From the NCBI RefSeq assembly GCF_004519305.1, contig NZ_SOZA01000001.1, positions 186,001 to 250,000 on the forward strand: a stretch of 64,000 nt of DNA, written 5' to 3'. The position numbers and the translations under genes are program-made. Shown piece after piece: positions 47,904 to 57,646 of this stretch; positions within the stretch are counted from its first letter, which is position 1; the number at the start of each line of letters is the position of its first letter. The notes beneath the pieces were generated by a model. That model saw only the letters and a program-made list of their open reading frames with translations, made no database searches and had not been told where the DNA came from. The DNA is from Pseudomonas sp. RIT623. GTDB taxonomy: Bacteria > Pseudomonadota > Gammaproteobacteria > Pseudomonadales > Pseudomonadaceae.

Positions 47904-48455
47904 TCAGCGCACCAGCGCGGCATAGCGATCGCAGTCGGTGGTGTGGTCCATGACCATGCCGGTGGCCTGCATGAAGGCGTAGCAGATGGTCGGCCCGACG
48001 AAAGTGAAGCCAGCCTTCTGCAAGGCCTTGCTCATCGCCTTGGCCTCGTCGGTGACCGCTGGCACGTCGCCACGCCCCTGGAAATGGTTGATCTTCGGCG
48101 CGCCGCCGACGAACGACCATAGCCACTCGGCGGGGTTATCCACAGCCAGCCAGGCCTGGGCGTTGCGGCGCACGGCCTTGAGCTTGAGGCGGTTGCGAAT
48201 TATGCCGACGTCCTGCATCAGCTCTTCGATGCGTTCGTCGCTCAGACACGCCAGTTTCACCGGGTCGAAACCTTCCAGCACCTGGCGATAGCGCTCGCGT
48301 TTCTTCAATACCGTGATCCACGACAACCCCGCCTGGAACCCTTCGAGCAAAAGCATCTCGAAGAGCAACGCCGGGTCGCGCTGCGGCGTTCCCCACTCGT
48401 GGTCGTGATAGGCCTGATACAACGGATCGTCGGAACACCAAAAGCAGCGTGGCAT
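47904..48455 (-). CDS. tag: DNA-3-methyladenine glycosylase I
   Basis: Base-excision enzyme that removes 3-methyladenine. The 183 residues have the zinc ligands of Tag at the same places: Cys4, His17, His171 and Cys175 (DHTTDCDRY). The conserved core LLLEGFQAGLSWITVLKKRE carries the glutamate of the base pocket. It is divergent from glyQ and contains a perfect DnaA box (48136, Val-Asp-Asn). Confidence 0.95.
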   Translation of the reverse strand: MPRCFWCSDDPLYQAYHDHEWGTPQRDPALLFEMLLLEGFQAGLSWITVLKKRERYRQVLEGFDPVKLACLSDERIEELMQDVGIIRNRLKLKAVRRNAQAWLAVDNPAEWLWSFVGGAPKINHFQGRGDVPAVTDEAKAMSKALQKAGFTFVGPTICYAFMQATGMVMDHTTDCDRYAALVR

Positions 48456-48539
48456 AAGGCTCCAATAACGTAGAGGGCGAGGCGAATCGGGTTATACTCC
48501 CGCTCTTTACATCCGCATCCCCAGATACAGGTGAATTTC
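48456..48539. promoter_or_regulatory. tag / glyQ divergent promoter region
   Basis: An 84-base gap. On the plus strand TATACT at 48493-48498 is a near-consensus -10 for glyQ; the -35 is not clear. AGGTGA lies ahead of the glyQ GTG. Confidence 0.5.
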
Positions 48540-49487
48540 GTGAGCCAGCCTACGCCAGCCGTGCGTACCTTCCAAGACCTGATCCTCGCCCTGCAGAACT
48601 ACTGGGCCGAGCAAGGTTGTGTGGTGCTTCAGCCCTACGATATGGAAGTAGGCGCCGGCACTTTCCACACCGCGACCTTCCTGCGCGCCGTGGGTCCAGA
48701 AACCTGGAACGCCGCCTATGTGCAGCCCAGCCGTCGCCCCGCCGACGGGCGGTATGGCGAAAACCCAAACCGCCTGCAGCACTACTACCAGTTCCAGGTG
48801 GTGCTCAAGCCGAACCCGGCCAACTTCCAGGAGCTGTACCTCGGCTCGCTGAAAGCCATCGGCCTGGACCCGCTGGTTCACGATATCCGCTTCGTCGAAG
48901 ACAACTGGGAATCGCCGACCCTCGGCGCCTGGGGCCTGGGCTGGGAAATCTGGCTGAACGGCATGGAGGTGACCCAGTTCACCTACTTCCAGCAGGTCGG
49001 CGGCATCGAGTGCTACCCGGTCACCGGTGAGATCACCTATGGCCTGGAACGCCTGGCCATGTACCTGCAAGGCGTGGACTCGGTCTACGACCTGGTATGG
49101 GCCGACGGCCCGTTCGGCAAGGTCACCTACGGCGATGTGTTCCACCAGAACGAAGTGGAGCAGTCGACCTACAACTTCGAGCACGCCAACGTCGAGAAGC
49201 TGTTCGAACTGTTCGACTTCTACGAAAGCGAAGCGAACCGCCTGATCAAGCTCGACCTGCCGCTGCCGACCTACGAAATGGTCCTGAAGGCTTCGCACAC
49301 CTTCAACCTGCTGGATGCCCGCCGCGCCATCTCGGTAACCGAGCGCCAGCGCTACATCCTGCGCGTGCGTACCCTGGCCCGGGACGTGGCGCAAAGCTAT
49401 CTGCAAGCCCGCGCACGCCTGGGCTTCCCGATGGCCTCTCCCGAACTGCGTGACGAAGTGTTGGCTAAGCTGGAGGCTGCACAATGA
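48540..49487 (+). CDS. glyQ: Glycyl-tRNA synthetase alpha chain
   Basis: Catalytic chain of the tetrameric bacterial glycyl-tRNA synthetase. The 315 residues begin [26 protein letters not shown], matching the family, and contain [19 protein letters not shown] (motif 2 region). The GTG at 48540 with AGGTGA is preferred; a GTG three codons earlier is also in frame. The stop overlaps glyS by four bases. Confidence 0.95.
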   Translation: MSQPTPAVRTFQDLILALQNYWAEQGCVVLQPYDMEVGAGTFHTATFLRAVGPETWNAAYVQPSRRPADGRYGENPNRLQHYYQFQVVLKPNPANFQELYLGSLKAIGLDPLVHDIRFVEDNWESPTLGAWGLGWEIWLNGMEVTQFTYFQQVGGIECYPVTGEITYGLERLAMYLQGVDSVYDLVWADGPFGKVTYGDVFHQNEVEQSTYNFEHANVEKLFELFDFYESEANRLIKLDLPLPTYEMVLKASHTFNLLDARRAISVTERQRYILRVRTLARDVAQSYLQARARLGFPMASPELRDEVLAKLEAAQ

Positions 49488-51538
49488 GTGCTCAAGATTT
49501 CCTGGTTGAACTGGGCACCGAAGAGCTGCCGCCGAAGGCACTCGCTTCGCTGGGCGACGCCTTCCTCGCCGGCATCGAGAAAGGCCTGCAGGCCGCTGGC
49601 CTGAACTACACCGGCAAGCAGGTCTATGCCGCGCCGCGCCGTCTGGCGGTATTGATCCGCCAGCTGGACGTGCAGCAGCCGGATCGCAGCATCAACATCG
49701 ACGGCCCGCCCCTGCAGGCCGCATTCAACGCCGAAGGCCAACCGACCCAAGCGGCCCTGGGCTTCGCCAAGAAGTGCGGCGTGGAGCTGTCGGACATCGA
49801 CCAGAGCGGCCCGAAGCTGCGCTTCTCCCAGCACATTCCCGGCAAGGCCACCAGCAGCCTGCTGCCGACCATCGTCGAAGATTCGCTCAACGACCTGCCG
49901 ATCCCCAAGCGCATGCACTGGGGCGCCAGCCGCGAAGAGTTCGTGCGTCCGACCCAGTGGCTGGTGATGCTGCTGGGCGATCAGGTGGTCGACTGCACCA
50001 TCCTCGCGCAGAAGGCCGGCCGTGAATCCCGTGGCCACCGCTTCCACCACCCGGAAAACGTACTCATCACCACCCCGGCCAACTACGTCGAGGACCTGCG
50101 CAAGGCCCACGTGCTGGCCGACTTCGCCGAGCGTCGGGAGCTGATCAGCAAGCGCACCGCGGAGCTGGCCATGCAGCAGGAAGGCACGGCCATCGTGCCA
50201 CCGGCGCTGCTGGACGAAGTAACCGCCCTGGTCGAGTGGCCAGTGCCGCTGGTGTGCTCGTTCGAGGAGCGTTTCCTCGAGGTGCCGCAGGAAGCCCTGA
50301 TCACCACCATGCAGGACAACCAGAAATACTTCTGCCTGCTGGACAGCGAAGGCAAGCTGCTGCCGCGCTTCATCACCGTGGCCAACGTCGAAAGCCGCGA
50401 TCCGAAACAGATCGTCGAAGGCAACGAGAAGGTCGTGCGCCCGCGCCTGACCGACGCCGAGTTCTTCTTCAAGCAAGACAAGAAGCAGCCGCTGGAAAGC
50501 TTCAACGAGCGTCTGAAGAACGTGGTGTTCCAGGCGCAACTGGGCACCGTGTTCGACAAGGCCGAGCGCGTCTCCAAGCTGGCCGCGTTCATTGCCCCGC
50601 ACATCGGCGGCAGCGCCGCCAACGCCGGCCGTGCTGGCCTGTTGTCCAAGTGCGACCTGGCCTCGGAAATGGTCGGCGAATTCCCTGAGATGCAGGGTAT
50701 TGCCGGCTACTACTACGCGCTCAACGATGGCGAGCCGCAAGACGTCGCCCTGGCGCTGAACGAGCAGTACATGCCGCGTGGCGCCGGTGCCGAGCTGCCG
50801 CAGACCCTCACCGGTGCTGCCGTGGCCATCGCCGACAAGCTCGACACCCTGGTCGGCATCTTCGGCATCGGCATGCTGCCCACCGGCAGCAAGGACCCGT
50901 ATGCCCTGCGCCGCGCCGCCCTGGGCGTGCTGCGCATCCTGATCGAAAAACAACTGGACCTGGATCTGACCGCCGCGGTCGAGTTCGCGGTCAAGCAGTT
51001 CGGTGCCAAGGTCAAGGCCACCGGCCTGGCCGAGCAGGTGCTGGAGTTCATCTTCGACCGCCTGCGTGCGCGTTATGAAGACGAAGGTATCGACGTCGCC
51101 ACCTACCTGTCGGTGCGTGCCCTGAAGCCGGGCTCGGCGCTGGACTTCGACCAGCGCGTGCAGGCCGTGCAGGCGTTCCGCAAGCTGCCGGAAGCCGAGG
51201 CCCTGGCTGCGGCGAACAAGCGCGTGTCGAACCTGCTGGGCAAGGCCGAAGGCGCCATCGCCGAGCAGGTCGAACCGAAGTACTTCGACAACGCCAACGA
51301 GTTCTCGCTGTACTCGGCCATCCAGCAGGCCGACCAGGCCGTGCAACCGATGGCCGCCGCGCGTCAGTACAACGAAGCGCTGGCACGCCTGGCCGCGCTG
51401 CGCGACCCGGTCGACGCCTTCTTCGAGGCGGTGCTGGTGAACGCCGAGGACGCCAAGGTACGCGCCAACCGTTATGCCCTGCTCAGCCGCCTGCGCGGTC
51501 TGTTCCTGGGCGTGGCCGATATCTCGCTGCTGGGGTAA
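49484..51538 (+). CDS. glyS: Glycyl-tRNA synthetase beta chain
   Basis: Beta chain of glycyl-tRNA synthetase, 684 residues, carrying the tRNA-binding and HD-like domains. It starts [20 protein letters not shown], the hallmark of GlyS. Overlap with glyQ (ATGA) couples their synthesis for the alpha2-beta2 enzyme. gmhB begins 5 bases downstream. Confidence 0.96.
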   Translation: MSAQDFLVELGTEELPPKALASLGDAFLAGIEKGLQAAGLNYTGKQVYAAPRRLAVLIRQLDVQQPDRSINIDGPPLQAAFNAEGQPTQAALGFAKKCGVELSDIDQSGPKLRFSQHIPGKATSSLLPTIVEDSLNDLPIPKRMHWGASREEFVRPTQWLVMLLGDQVVDCTILAQKAGRESRGHRFHHPENVLITTPANYVEDLRKAHVLADFAERRELISKRTAELAMQQEGTAIVPPALLDEVTALVEWPVPLVCSFEERFLEVPQEALITTMQDNQKYFCLLDSEGKLLPRFITVANVESRDPKQIVEGNEKVVRPRLTDAEFFFKQDKKQPLESFNERLKNVVFQAQLGTVFDKAERVSKLAAFIAPHIGGSAANAGRAGLLSKCDLASEMVGEFPEMQGIAGYYYALNDGEPQDVALALNEQYMPRGAGAELPQTLTGAAVAIADKLDTLVGIFGIGMLPTGSKDPYALRRAALGVLRILIEKQLDLDLTAAVEFAVKQFGAKVKATGLAEQVLEFIFDRLRARYEDEGIDVATYLSVRALKPGSALDFDQRVQAVQAFRKLPEAEALAAANKRVSNLLGKAEGAIAEQVEPKYFDNANEFSLYSAIQQADQAVQPMAAARQYNEALARLAALRDPVDAFFEAVLVNAEDAKVRANRYALLSRLRGLFLGVADISLLG

Positions 51539-51542
51539 GCCG

Positions 51543-52070
51543 TTGAAACTGCTGATTCTTGATCGAGACGGAGTGATCAACCATGACTCCGACGCCTACA
51601 TCAAGTCGCTGGAGGAGTGGATCCCCATTCCCGGCTCGATCGAGGCCATCGCGCAGTTGAGCAAGGCGGGCTGGACGGTGGCCGTGGCCACCAACCAGTC
51701 CGGCATTGCCCGTGGCTACTACTCGCTGGCAACCCTCGAGGCCATGCACGCGCGCCTGCGCGCGCTGGTGGCCGAGCAGGGTGGCGAGGTCGGTTTCATC
51801 GTGTATTGCCCGCACGGCCCGGACGAAGGCTGCGATTGCCGCAAGCCCAAGCCCGGCATGCTGCGGGCGATTGCCGAGCACTACCAGGTTTCCCTGGCCG
51901 GCGTGTGGTTCGTCGGCGACAGCAAAGGTGACCTGGAGGCGGCCCTGGCCGTCGATGCACAACCCGTGCTGGTAAAAACCGGCAAGGGCGAGCGGACCCT
52001 GGAAAAGGGCGTTGCGGAAACTACACTGATTTTCGACGATCTGGCAGCCATCGCCAGAGAACTTATTTAA
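51543..52070 (+). CDS. gmhB: D-glycero-beta-D-manno-heptose 1,7-bisphosphate 7-phosphatase
   Basis: HAD phosphatase in ADP-heptose synthesis for the lipopolysaccharide core. The 175 residues have LILDRDGVIN (Asp7, Asp9), TNQSGIARG, and the zinc loop CPHGPDEGCDCRKPKPGM specific to GmhB. The start is TTG 51543 (KLLILDRDG), with GGGGTAAG ahead; the frame runs upstream into glyS. It sits between glyS and plsC, a layout common in pseudomonads. Confidence 0.92.
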   Translation: MKLLILDRDGVINHDSDAYIKSLEEWIPIPGSIEAIAQLSKAGWTVAVATNQSGIARGYYSLATLEAMHARLRALVAEQGGEVGFIVYCPHGPDEGCDCRKPKPGMLRAIAEHYQVSLAGVWFVGDSKGDLEAALAVDAQPVLVKTGKGERTLEKGVAETTLIFDDLAAIARELI

Positions 52071-52074
52071 ATGG

Positions 52075-52098
52075 GTGCGCCTTGACCGGCGCACTTTT
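52075..52098 (+). terminator. Intrinsic terminator after gmhB
   Basis: GTGCGCC, loop TTGACC, GGCGCAC, then TTTTC. It lies 4 bases after the gmhB stop and ahead of plsC. Confidence 0.7.
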
Positions 52099-52136
52099 CA
52101 TTAGGCGGGCCATGCCCCGCAACGGTACATGCCACT

Positions 52137-52907
52137 ATGTCGATCCTGCAGGCGATCAGAATCTTTCTTTTTTACCTGCTGTTGGGCACCAGTTCGCTGC
52201 TGTGGTGCTCGCTGAGCTTCTTCGTCGCGCCTTTCCTGCCGTTTCCCAAGCGCTACAAGTTCATCAACGTGTACTGGTGCCGCTGCGCGTTGTTTTTGGT
52301 GCGCACGATCCTGGGCATCGACTACAAGATCACTGGCGCTGAGAATGTGCCGAAAGTGCCTTGCGTGATCCTGTCGAACCACCAGAGCACCTGGGAGACG
52401 TTCTTCCTCTCGGCCTACTTCTCGCCACTGAGCCAGGTGCTCAAGCGCGAGCTGCTGTATGTGCCGTTCTTTGGCTGGGCCATGGCCATGCTGCGGCCGA
52501 TCGCTATCGACCGGAAGAACCCGAAGGAGGCCTTGCGCCAGGTCGCCAGCCAAGGCGATGAGTTACTCAAGCAGGGCACCTGGGTGTTGATCTTCCCCGA
52601 AGGCACCCGTGTACCCCATGGCCAGATCGGCAAGTTCTCCCGTGGCGGTACCGCGTTGGCAGTGAACGCCGGGCTGCCCGTGCTGCCGATCGCCCACAAC
52701 GCCGGCAAGTTCTGGCCGCGTGAGGGCTGGGGCAAGCGCCCAGGCACCATCGAGGTGGTGATTGGCGAGCCGATGTACCCCGAAGGCACCGGGCCACGGG
52801 CCATCGCCGAGCTGAACGACCGTGCCCAGGCGTGGAACGAAGCGGCCCAACGGGCCATGGGCTCGCTGCCGCCAGCGGCGGAAAAACCAGAACAGCAGCC
52901 CGCCTGA
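52137..52907 (+). CDS. 1-acyl-sn-glycerol-3-phosphate acyltransferase (PlsC family)
   Basis: Membrane acyltransferase of 256 residues that makes phosphatidate. It has an N-terminal span (about 8-30) and the acyltransferase motifs: block I is NHQSTWE, His82 to Glu87, that is HX4E in place of the usual HX4D; block III is FPEGTR (153-158). No clear ribosome site precedes the ATG. Paralogues are common, so it may not be the main PlsC. Confidence 0.88.
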   Translation: MSILQAIRIFLFYLLLGTSSLLWCSLSFFVAPFLPFPKRYKFINVYWCRCALFLVRTILGIDYKITGAENVPKVPCVILSNHQSTWETFFLSAYFSPLSQVLKRELLYVPFFGWAMAMLRPIAIDRKNPKEALRQVASQGDELLKQGTWVLIFPEGTRVPHGQIGKFSRGGTALAVNAGLPVLPIAHNAGKFWPREGWGKRPGTIEVVIGEPMYPEGTGPRAIAELNDRAQAWNEAAQRAMGSLPPAAEKPEQQPA

Positions 52908-53036
52908 CGTTCTGTGGATAAGTTGTTAGTAGTTTTTGGATTAAACGTCTCGATTGATAGCTAAGTGATTGAAATAGAAACTTATTTCTCTGTATGACGT
53001 TTTTTCAAAAATCGTGCATAAGTTTTTTCGCGCGAT

Positions 53037-53066
53037 AAAAAAACCGGCTTTTACGCCGGTTTTTTT
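53037..53066. terminator. Bidirectional intrinsic terminator
   Basis: A run of seven A, CCGGC, loop TTTTAC, GCCGG, a run of seven T. The symmetry lets it stop plsC transcripts and any read-through from the MFS side. Confidence 0.9.
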
Positions 53067-53105
53067 GTGGGAGCGCACTTGCTCAAAGGCCTCGCACGAT
53101 TTTTC

Positions 53106-53189
53106 GTAGGAGCCGGCTTGCCGGTGAACCAGACAGCCCGGTACCTGGCACCGGCTACGCCGGTGTTCGCCGGCAAGCCGGCTCCTACG
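53106..53189. repeat. REP pair, inverted (GTAGGAGCCGGCTTGCCGG type)
   Basis: GTAGGAGCCGGCTTGCCGG and CCGGCAAGCCGGCTCCTAC face each other around a middle that is itself rich in short palindromes. Same type as the pair at 32041. Confidence 0.9.
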
Positions 53190-53217
53190 GGGATCGTGCA
53201 AGCTACTACCCGTTGGT

Positions 53218-54837
53218 TCAGACCTTATCGATATCCACATCCTTGGTTTCTTTCAGGCAGAAGATCCCCACCACCAGGCTCACCCCGGTGATCAGTACCG
53301 GGTACCAAAGGCCGTAGAAGATATCCCCGGTGTACACCACCAGCGCGAACGACACCGTCGGCAAGAAGCCACCGAACCAGCCATTGCCGATATGGTAGGG
53401 CAGGGACATCGAGGTGTAGCGAATGCGCGTGGGGAACAGTTCGACCATCACCGCCGCCAGTGGCCCGTAGGTCATGGTGGCAATCAGGATCATGGCGACG
53501 ATCAGCACCACCACCATTACCTGATTGACGTGGGCCGGGTCCGCCTTGGCCGGGTAGCCGGCAGCATCGATGGCACTGCGCATGGCCGCCTCGTCGAAGC
53601 CACTGATGGTCTTGTCGCCAATGCTCACGCTGACCCCACTGCCAGTGGCATCCACCGAACTGTAGGGCAGGCCCTGCTTGACCAGGAACGTCTTGACCTT
53701 GTCGCAGGGGCTGTCGAAACGCGCCTTGCCTACCGGGTCGAACTGGAAGGTACAGCCTTGCGGGTCGGCGCTGACCACGATCGGTGCCTGGCGGCTGGCC
53801 GCGTCGATCTGCGGGTTGGCGTAGTGGCTCAGGGCCTTGAACATCGGGAAGTAGCACACCGTCGCCAGCAACAGGCCGACCATCAGGATCGGCTTGCGCC
53901 CGATGCGATCCGACAGCCAGCCGAAGAACACGAAGAACGGCGCGCCGATCACCACGCTGATGATCAGCAGGGTATTGGCCTGGGCCGGATCCATCTTGAG
54001 CATCTGGGTCATGAAGAACAGCACGTAGAACTGCGCGGTGTAGAAGGTCACTGCCTGCCCGGCGTTGATGCTGAACAACGCCGTGAGCACCACCTTGAGG
54101 TTCGGCCAGGAGGTGAAGGACTCGCGGATCGGCGACTTGCTCACCTTGCCTTGGGCCTTCATTTTCACGAAGGCCGGCGACTCGTGCATGCTCATGCGGA
54201 TCCAGGTGGAAATCGCCAGCAGGAAGATCGACAGCAGGAACGGCAGGCGCCAGCCCCAGGTCTCGAACTGATCGCCACTGATGTAACGGCTGGCGAGCAC
54301 CACGGTCAGCGACAACAGTAAGCCCAGGGTGGCGGTGGACTGGATAAAACCGGTGTGGAAACCGCGCTTGCCAGGTGGCGCGTGCTCGGCCACATAGGTG
54401 GCGGCGCCGCCGTACTCTCCGCCCAGGGCCAGGCCCTGAAGCATGCGCAGTACGACGAGGATGATCGGCGCGGCGATACCGATGCTGGCGTAGGTGGGCA
54501 GCAGGCCGACCGCGAAGGTCGACAAGCCCATCAGTACGATGGTCACCAGGAAGGTGTACTTGCGCCCGATCATGTCGCCCAGCCGACCGAACACCAGCGC
54601 GCCGAATGGGCGCACCAGGAAGCCGGCAGCGAAGGCCATCAGGGCGAAGATGAAGGCAGTGGTGTCATTGACCCCAGCGAAGAACTGCTTGCTGATGACC
54701 GCGGCCAGCGCGCCATAGAGAAAAAAGTCATACCACTCGAACACCGTCCCGAGGGATGACGCGAAAATGATCTTGCGTTCCTCACGGCGGCTGTCGCGGG
54801 TGACCGTCGCGCCTTGCTCCTGGATGTAGTCCGACAT
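53218..54837 (-). CDS. MFS transporter, metabolite:H+ symporter type, with periplasmic insert
   Basis: Inner-membrane transporter of 539 residues with twelve expected spans. It shows the MHS-family start (SSLGTVFEWYDFFLYGALAAVI) and the MFS loop GRLGDMIGRKYTF. A stretch of about 75-80 residues (about 355-435) between later spans is hydrophilic with two cysteines (GCTFQF, SPCDK) and probably forms a small periplasmic domain. Start ATG 54837 (MSDYIQEQG) with GAGGA. The GMC oxidase upstream on the same strand suggests uptake of that enzyme's substrate; the substrate is unknown. Confidence 0.88.
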   Translation of the reverse strand: MSDYIQEQGATVTRDSRREERKIIFASSLGTVFEWYDFFLYGALAAVISKQFFAGVNDTTAFIFALMAFAAGFLVRPFGALVFGRLGDMIGRKYTFLVTIVLMGLSTFAVGLLPTYASIGIAAPIILVVLRMLQGLALGGEYGGAATYVAEHAPPGKRGFHTGFIQSTATLGLLLSLTVVLASRYISGDQFETWGWRLPFLLSIFLLAISTWIRMSMHESPAFVKMKAQGKVSKSPIRESFTSWPNLKVVLTALFSINAGQAVTFYTAQFYVLFFMTQMLKMDPAQANTLLIISVVIGAPFFVFFGWLSDRIGRKPILMVGLLLATVCYFPMFKALSHYANPQIDAASRQAPIVVSADPQGCTFQFDPVGKARFDSPCDKVKTFLVKQGLPYSSVDATGSGVSVSIGDKTISGFDEAAMRSAIDAAGYPAKADPAHVNQVMVVVLIVAMILIATMTYGPLAAVMVELFPTRIRYTSMSLPYHIGNGWFGGFLPTVSFALVVYTGDIFYGLWYPVLITGVSLVVGIFCLKETKDVDIDKV

Positions 54838-54934
54838 CGTTGCTGTCCTCGGCCCGTGGGCCACAGTGATTATTCTTGTTGTTCCACTGTCGGCGACCTC
54901 TGACCGCGGGTCGCCGGTGTTGCACACACCCGGG

Positions 54935-56584
54935 TCAGGGCGTCGGTATCGCGTTGCTGTCGCTGAGGTTGGTCTGGGTGTTGGCCTCCTTGAGGATCAG
55001 TTGTGCCGCCTTTTCGGCAATCATCAACGTGGGTGAACAGGTATTGCCGGAGACGATCTGCGGCATGATCGAGGCATCCGCCACGCGCAGGCCCGGAATG
55101 CCGTGCACGCGCAGCTGGTTATCCACAACATCGAGCGTGCCACTGCCCATGCGGCAGGTACCTACCGGGTGGAAGATGGTGGTGCCGATCAGGCCGGCGG
55201 CCTGGTGCAGGTCTTGTTCGCTCTGCAGGGCAGGGCCTGGCAGGTACTCGCGGGGTTCGAAAGCGGCCAGGGCAGGGGTCTGGACGATGCGCCGGGTAAG
55301 GCGGATGGCGTCGGCGGCCACGCGCAGGTCCTCGGGGGCGCTGAGGTAGTTGGGGTCGATCAGCGGCGCGGCGTTCATGTCCGCCGAGCGGATATCGATC
55401 CGTCCACGGCTAGCCGGGCGCAGGTTGCATACCGACGCGGTGAAGGCCGGGAACCGGTGCAGCGGCTCGCCGAAGCGCTCCAGCGACAAGGGCTGGACGT
55501 GATACTGAAGATTGGCGGTTTCTTGCTCTGGGCTCGAATGGGCGAAGGCGCCCAACTGACTTGGCGCCATGGCCAGTGGTCCACTGCGGTCGTAGGCATA
55601 GCGCAGGCCCATGCCCAGCTTGCCCCACAGGCTGTTGGCCATCTGGTTGAGGGTACGCGTGTTCTGGATCTGGTAGATCAACCGCAGCTGCAGATGGTCC
55701 TGCAGGTTGCCGCCGACACCAGGCATGTCGTGGCGCACGGCGATGCCCAGCCCTGCGAGCAGATTGCGTGGGCCGATCCCCGAGCGCTGCAGGATGCCGG
55801 GCGAACCGACCGAACCTGCGCAAAGAATAATCTCGCGGCGTGCCGCGAACTCATGCCATGCACCTTGCCATAGCGCCCTAACAGCCCGGGCGCGGGTGTT
55901 GCCAAGCAACACCTGGTCGACCTGCACGCCGGTCAGCACGGTCAGGTTCGGGCGCTTGAGAATGGGCCTGAGAAATGCCTTGGCCGAGTTCCAGCGCACA
56001 CCGCTGCGCTGGTTGACCTGAAAGTATCCACACCCTGCGTTGTCACCGGTGTTGAAGTCAGCGACCTTGGCTATGCCGCTCTGCTCGGCGGCATCGCGGA
56101 AAGCATCTAGGATCGGCCAGCTGTAGCGCTGCTGCTCGACCCGCCACTCGCCATCGGCGCCGTGGCTGTCGCTGGCGCCGGCAAAGTGGTTTTCGCTGGC
56201 CTTGAACAGCGGTAGTACATCCTTCCAGGCCCAGCCGTCGTTGCCTTGCTCGGCCCAGCGATCGTAATCGGCGGCCTGGCCACGCATATAGATCATGCCG
56301 TTGATCGATGAGCAGCCGCCCAGCACCTTGCCCCGTGGATAACCCAAGGCACGCCCGTTCAGGCCGGGCTGGGCCTCGGTCTTGAAGCACCAGTCGGTGC
56401 GTGGGTTGCCGATGCAGTAGAGGTAACCGACCGGGACGTGAATCCACGGGTAGTTGTCGCGGCCACCGGCCTCGAGCAACAGGACGCGGCAGGCAGGGTC
56501 GGCGGACAAGCGGTTGGCCAGCAGGCAACCGGCGGGACCGGCACCCACGACCACATAGTCGTAGACAGAATCGGCTGATGGCAT
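54935..56584 (-). CDS. GMC family FAD oxidoreductase (choline/alcohol dehydrogenase-like)
   Basis: Flavoprotein of 549 residues that oxidises an alcohol. FAD motif YVVVGAGPAGCLLANRLS at the start, GMC signature 1 around YPRGKVLGGCSSINGM (about 85-100), GMC signature 2 in GSVGSPGILQRSGIGP, and the catalytic-base region TTIFHPVGTCRMG near 485. ATG 56584 has GAGG ahead. It is not clearly BetA, as no betaine genes adjoin it. A perfect DnaA box lies at 55119. Confidence 0.9.
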   Translation of the reverse strand: MPSADSVYDYVVVGAGPAGCLLANRLSADPACRVLLLEAGGRDNYPWIHVPVGYLYCIGNPRTDWCFKTEAQPGLNGRALGYPRGKVLGGCSSINGMIYMRGQAADYDRWAEQGNDGWAWKDVLPLFKASENHFAGASDSHGADGEWRVEQQRYSWPILDAFRDAAEQSGIAKVADFNTGDNAGCGYFQVNQRSGVRWNSAKAFLRPILKRPNLTVLTGVQVDQVLLGNTRARAVRALWQGAWHEFAARREIILCAGSVGSPGILQRSGIGPRNLLAGLGIAVRHDMPGVGGNLQDHLQLRLIYQIQNTRTLNQMANSLWGKLGMGLRYAYDRSGPLAMAPSQLGAFAHSSPEQETANLQYHVQPLSLERFGEPLHRFPAFTASVCNLRPASRGRIDIRSADMNAAPLIDPNYLSAPEDLRVAADAIRLTRRIVQTPALAAFEPREYLPGPALQSEQDLHQAAGLIGTTIFHPVGTCRMGSGTLDVVDNQLRVHGIPGLRVADASIMPQIVSGNTCSPTLMIAEKAAQLILKEANTQTNLSDSNAIPTP

Positions 56585-56758
56585 GTGCAACCTCGCGCCT
56601 GATTATTATTCTTGTCCCGACCCATCTTATTGATTAATTTCGCCGAGGAAACACGAGATTTCGCGCAGCCGTTGTGCGTTTTAGCACAGCGACTATCCGA
56701 TTGTGGGAGCGGGCTTGCCCCGCGATGGCTTCGACAGCCAGCACATCCAAGGACGCCC
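56585..56758. promoter_or_regulatory. GMC / LysR divergent region with a single REP
   Basis: A 174-base gap. A lone REP element GTGGGAGCGGGCTTGCCCCG lies at 56703-56730, directly ahead of the LysR ribosome site, so it will be within the LysR leader. The rest is AT-richer and should hold both promoters; none is clear. Confidence 0.55.
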
Positions 56759-57646
56759 ATGTTCGACTGGAACGATCTGCGGTTTTTCCTCGAGTTGCAG
56801 CGCAGCGGCCGTCTGCTGACCGCCGCCAAGCGCCTCAACACCACCCACAGCACCGTGGCTCGACATATCGAGAGCATCGAAAAACAGCTGGGCACCGCGC
56901 TGTTCGTCCAGCATGCCCAAGGCTACGAACTCACGCCTTCTGGCCAAGCCCTGCTCAAGCACGCCGAAGCCATGGAAAACGTCGCCCTGCTGGCGCAGGA
57001 AGAGATCACCCAGGCCATCACCCCGCTGGGCAAAATCCGCCTGGGAGTGACCGAGGGCATCGGCATCATGTTCTTCACCCCGCGCATGAACGCCTTGTTC
57101 CAGCGCTACCCGGGGCTCGAAGTGGAACTGGTGGCGGTGCCGCGTTTCGTCAGCATCCTGAACCGCGAAGCAGAGATCAGCATCCACCTGGAACGCCCCA
57201 ACGCCGACATGCTGATCACCCGCAAGCTCACCGACTATCGCCTGGCCCTGTACGCCAGCCAGGACTACCTGGACCGCGCACCACCACTGCACAGCCGCGA
57301 GGATCTGGCCCGGCACAGCTGGATCGGCTATGTCGACGATCTGCTGTTCAGCCAGGAGTTGCTGTTGCTCAACAGCTTCTGTCGAGCGCCCAACGTGGTG
57401 TTCCGCAGCACCAGTGTGATCGCCCAGCAGCATGCCGCCCAGGCCGGGCTGGGCATCGCCGTGCTGCCCAACTACATGGCCGGGCACGACCCGAAGCTGG
57501 TGCGCGTGCTACCCAGCGAAACCATCCAGCGCAGCTACTGGATCTGCACCCGCCGCGAACTGCACAAGTCAGTACGCCTGCGGGTGGTCTGGGACTATTT
57601 GCTGGCGCTGTGCGCCACCGAGCAGGACCAGCTGCTAGCCCAGTAG
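56759..57646 (+). CDS. LysR family transcriptional regulator
   Basis: Regulator of 295 residues with an N-terminal helix-turn-helix (RLLTAAKRLNTTHSTVARHIESIE, about 17-40) and a periplasmic-binding-like effector domain. AAGGAC precedes the ATG. Divergence from the GMC-MFS pair makes those genes its likely target. Its 3' end overlaps that of the convergent TSUP gene by 12 bases, leaving no room for a terminator. Confidence 0.9.
   Translation: MFDWNDLRFFLELQRSGRLLTAAKRLNTTHSTVARHIESIEKQLGTALFVQHAQGYELTPSGQALLKHAEAMENVALLAQEEITQAITPLGKIRLGVTEGIGIMFFTPRMNALFQRYPGLEVELVAVPRFVSILNREAEISIHLERPNADMLITRKLTDYRLALYASQDYLDRAPPLHSREDLARHSWIGYVDDLLFSQELLLLNSFCRAPNVVFRSTSVIAQQHAAQAGLGIAVLPNYMAGHDPKLVRVLPSETIQRSYWICTRRELHKSVRLRVVWDYLLALCATEQDQLLAQ

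Larger units (their letters stand above)
52908..53217. other. AT-rich gap with DnaA box, terminator and REP pair
   Basis: A 310-base region without a protein gene between convergent plsC and MFS genes. It holds a perfect DnaA box TGTGGATAA (52913-52921), then about 120 bases far richer in A+T than the surroundings, a strong terminator (53037-53066) and an inverted REP pair. TTGAAA near 52970, then 18 bases and TATGAC could be a weak promoter for a short RNA ending at the terminator. Confidence 0.5.

Noticed and set aside
49397..51580. Long open frame of 727 codons antisense to glyS
   Set aside because: It mirrors the GC-rich codon pattern of glyS, has no ribosome site or known domain, and overlaps a certain gene completely.
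56336..56344. Further DnaA-box candidates (CGTGGATAA at 56336, TTATCCACC at 60669, TTGTCCACA near 43647)
   Set aside because: Each has one mismatch; only exact 9-mers were counted so that the enrichment claim stays strict.
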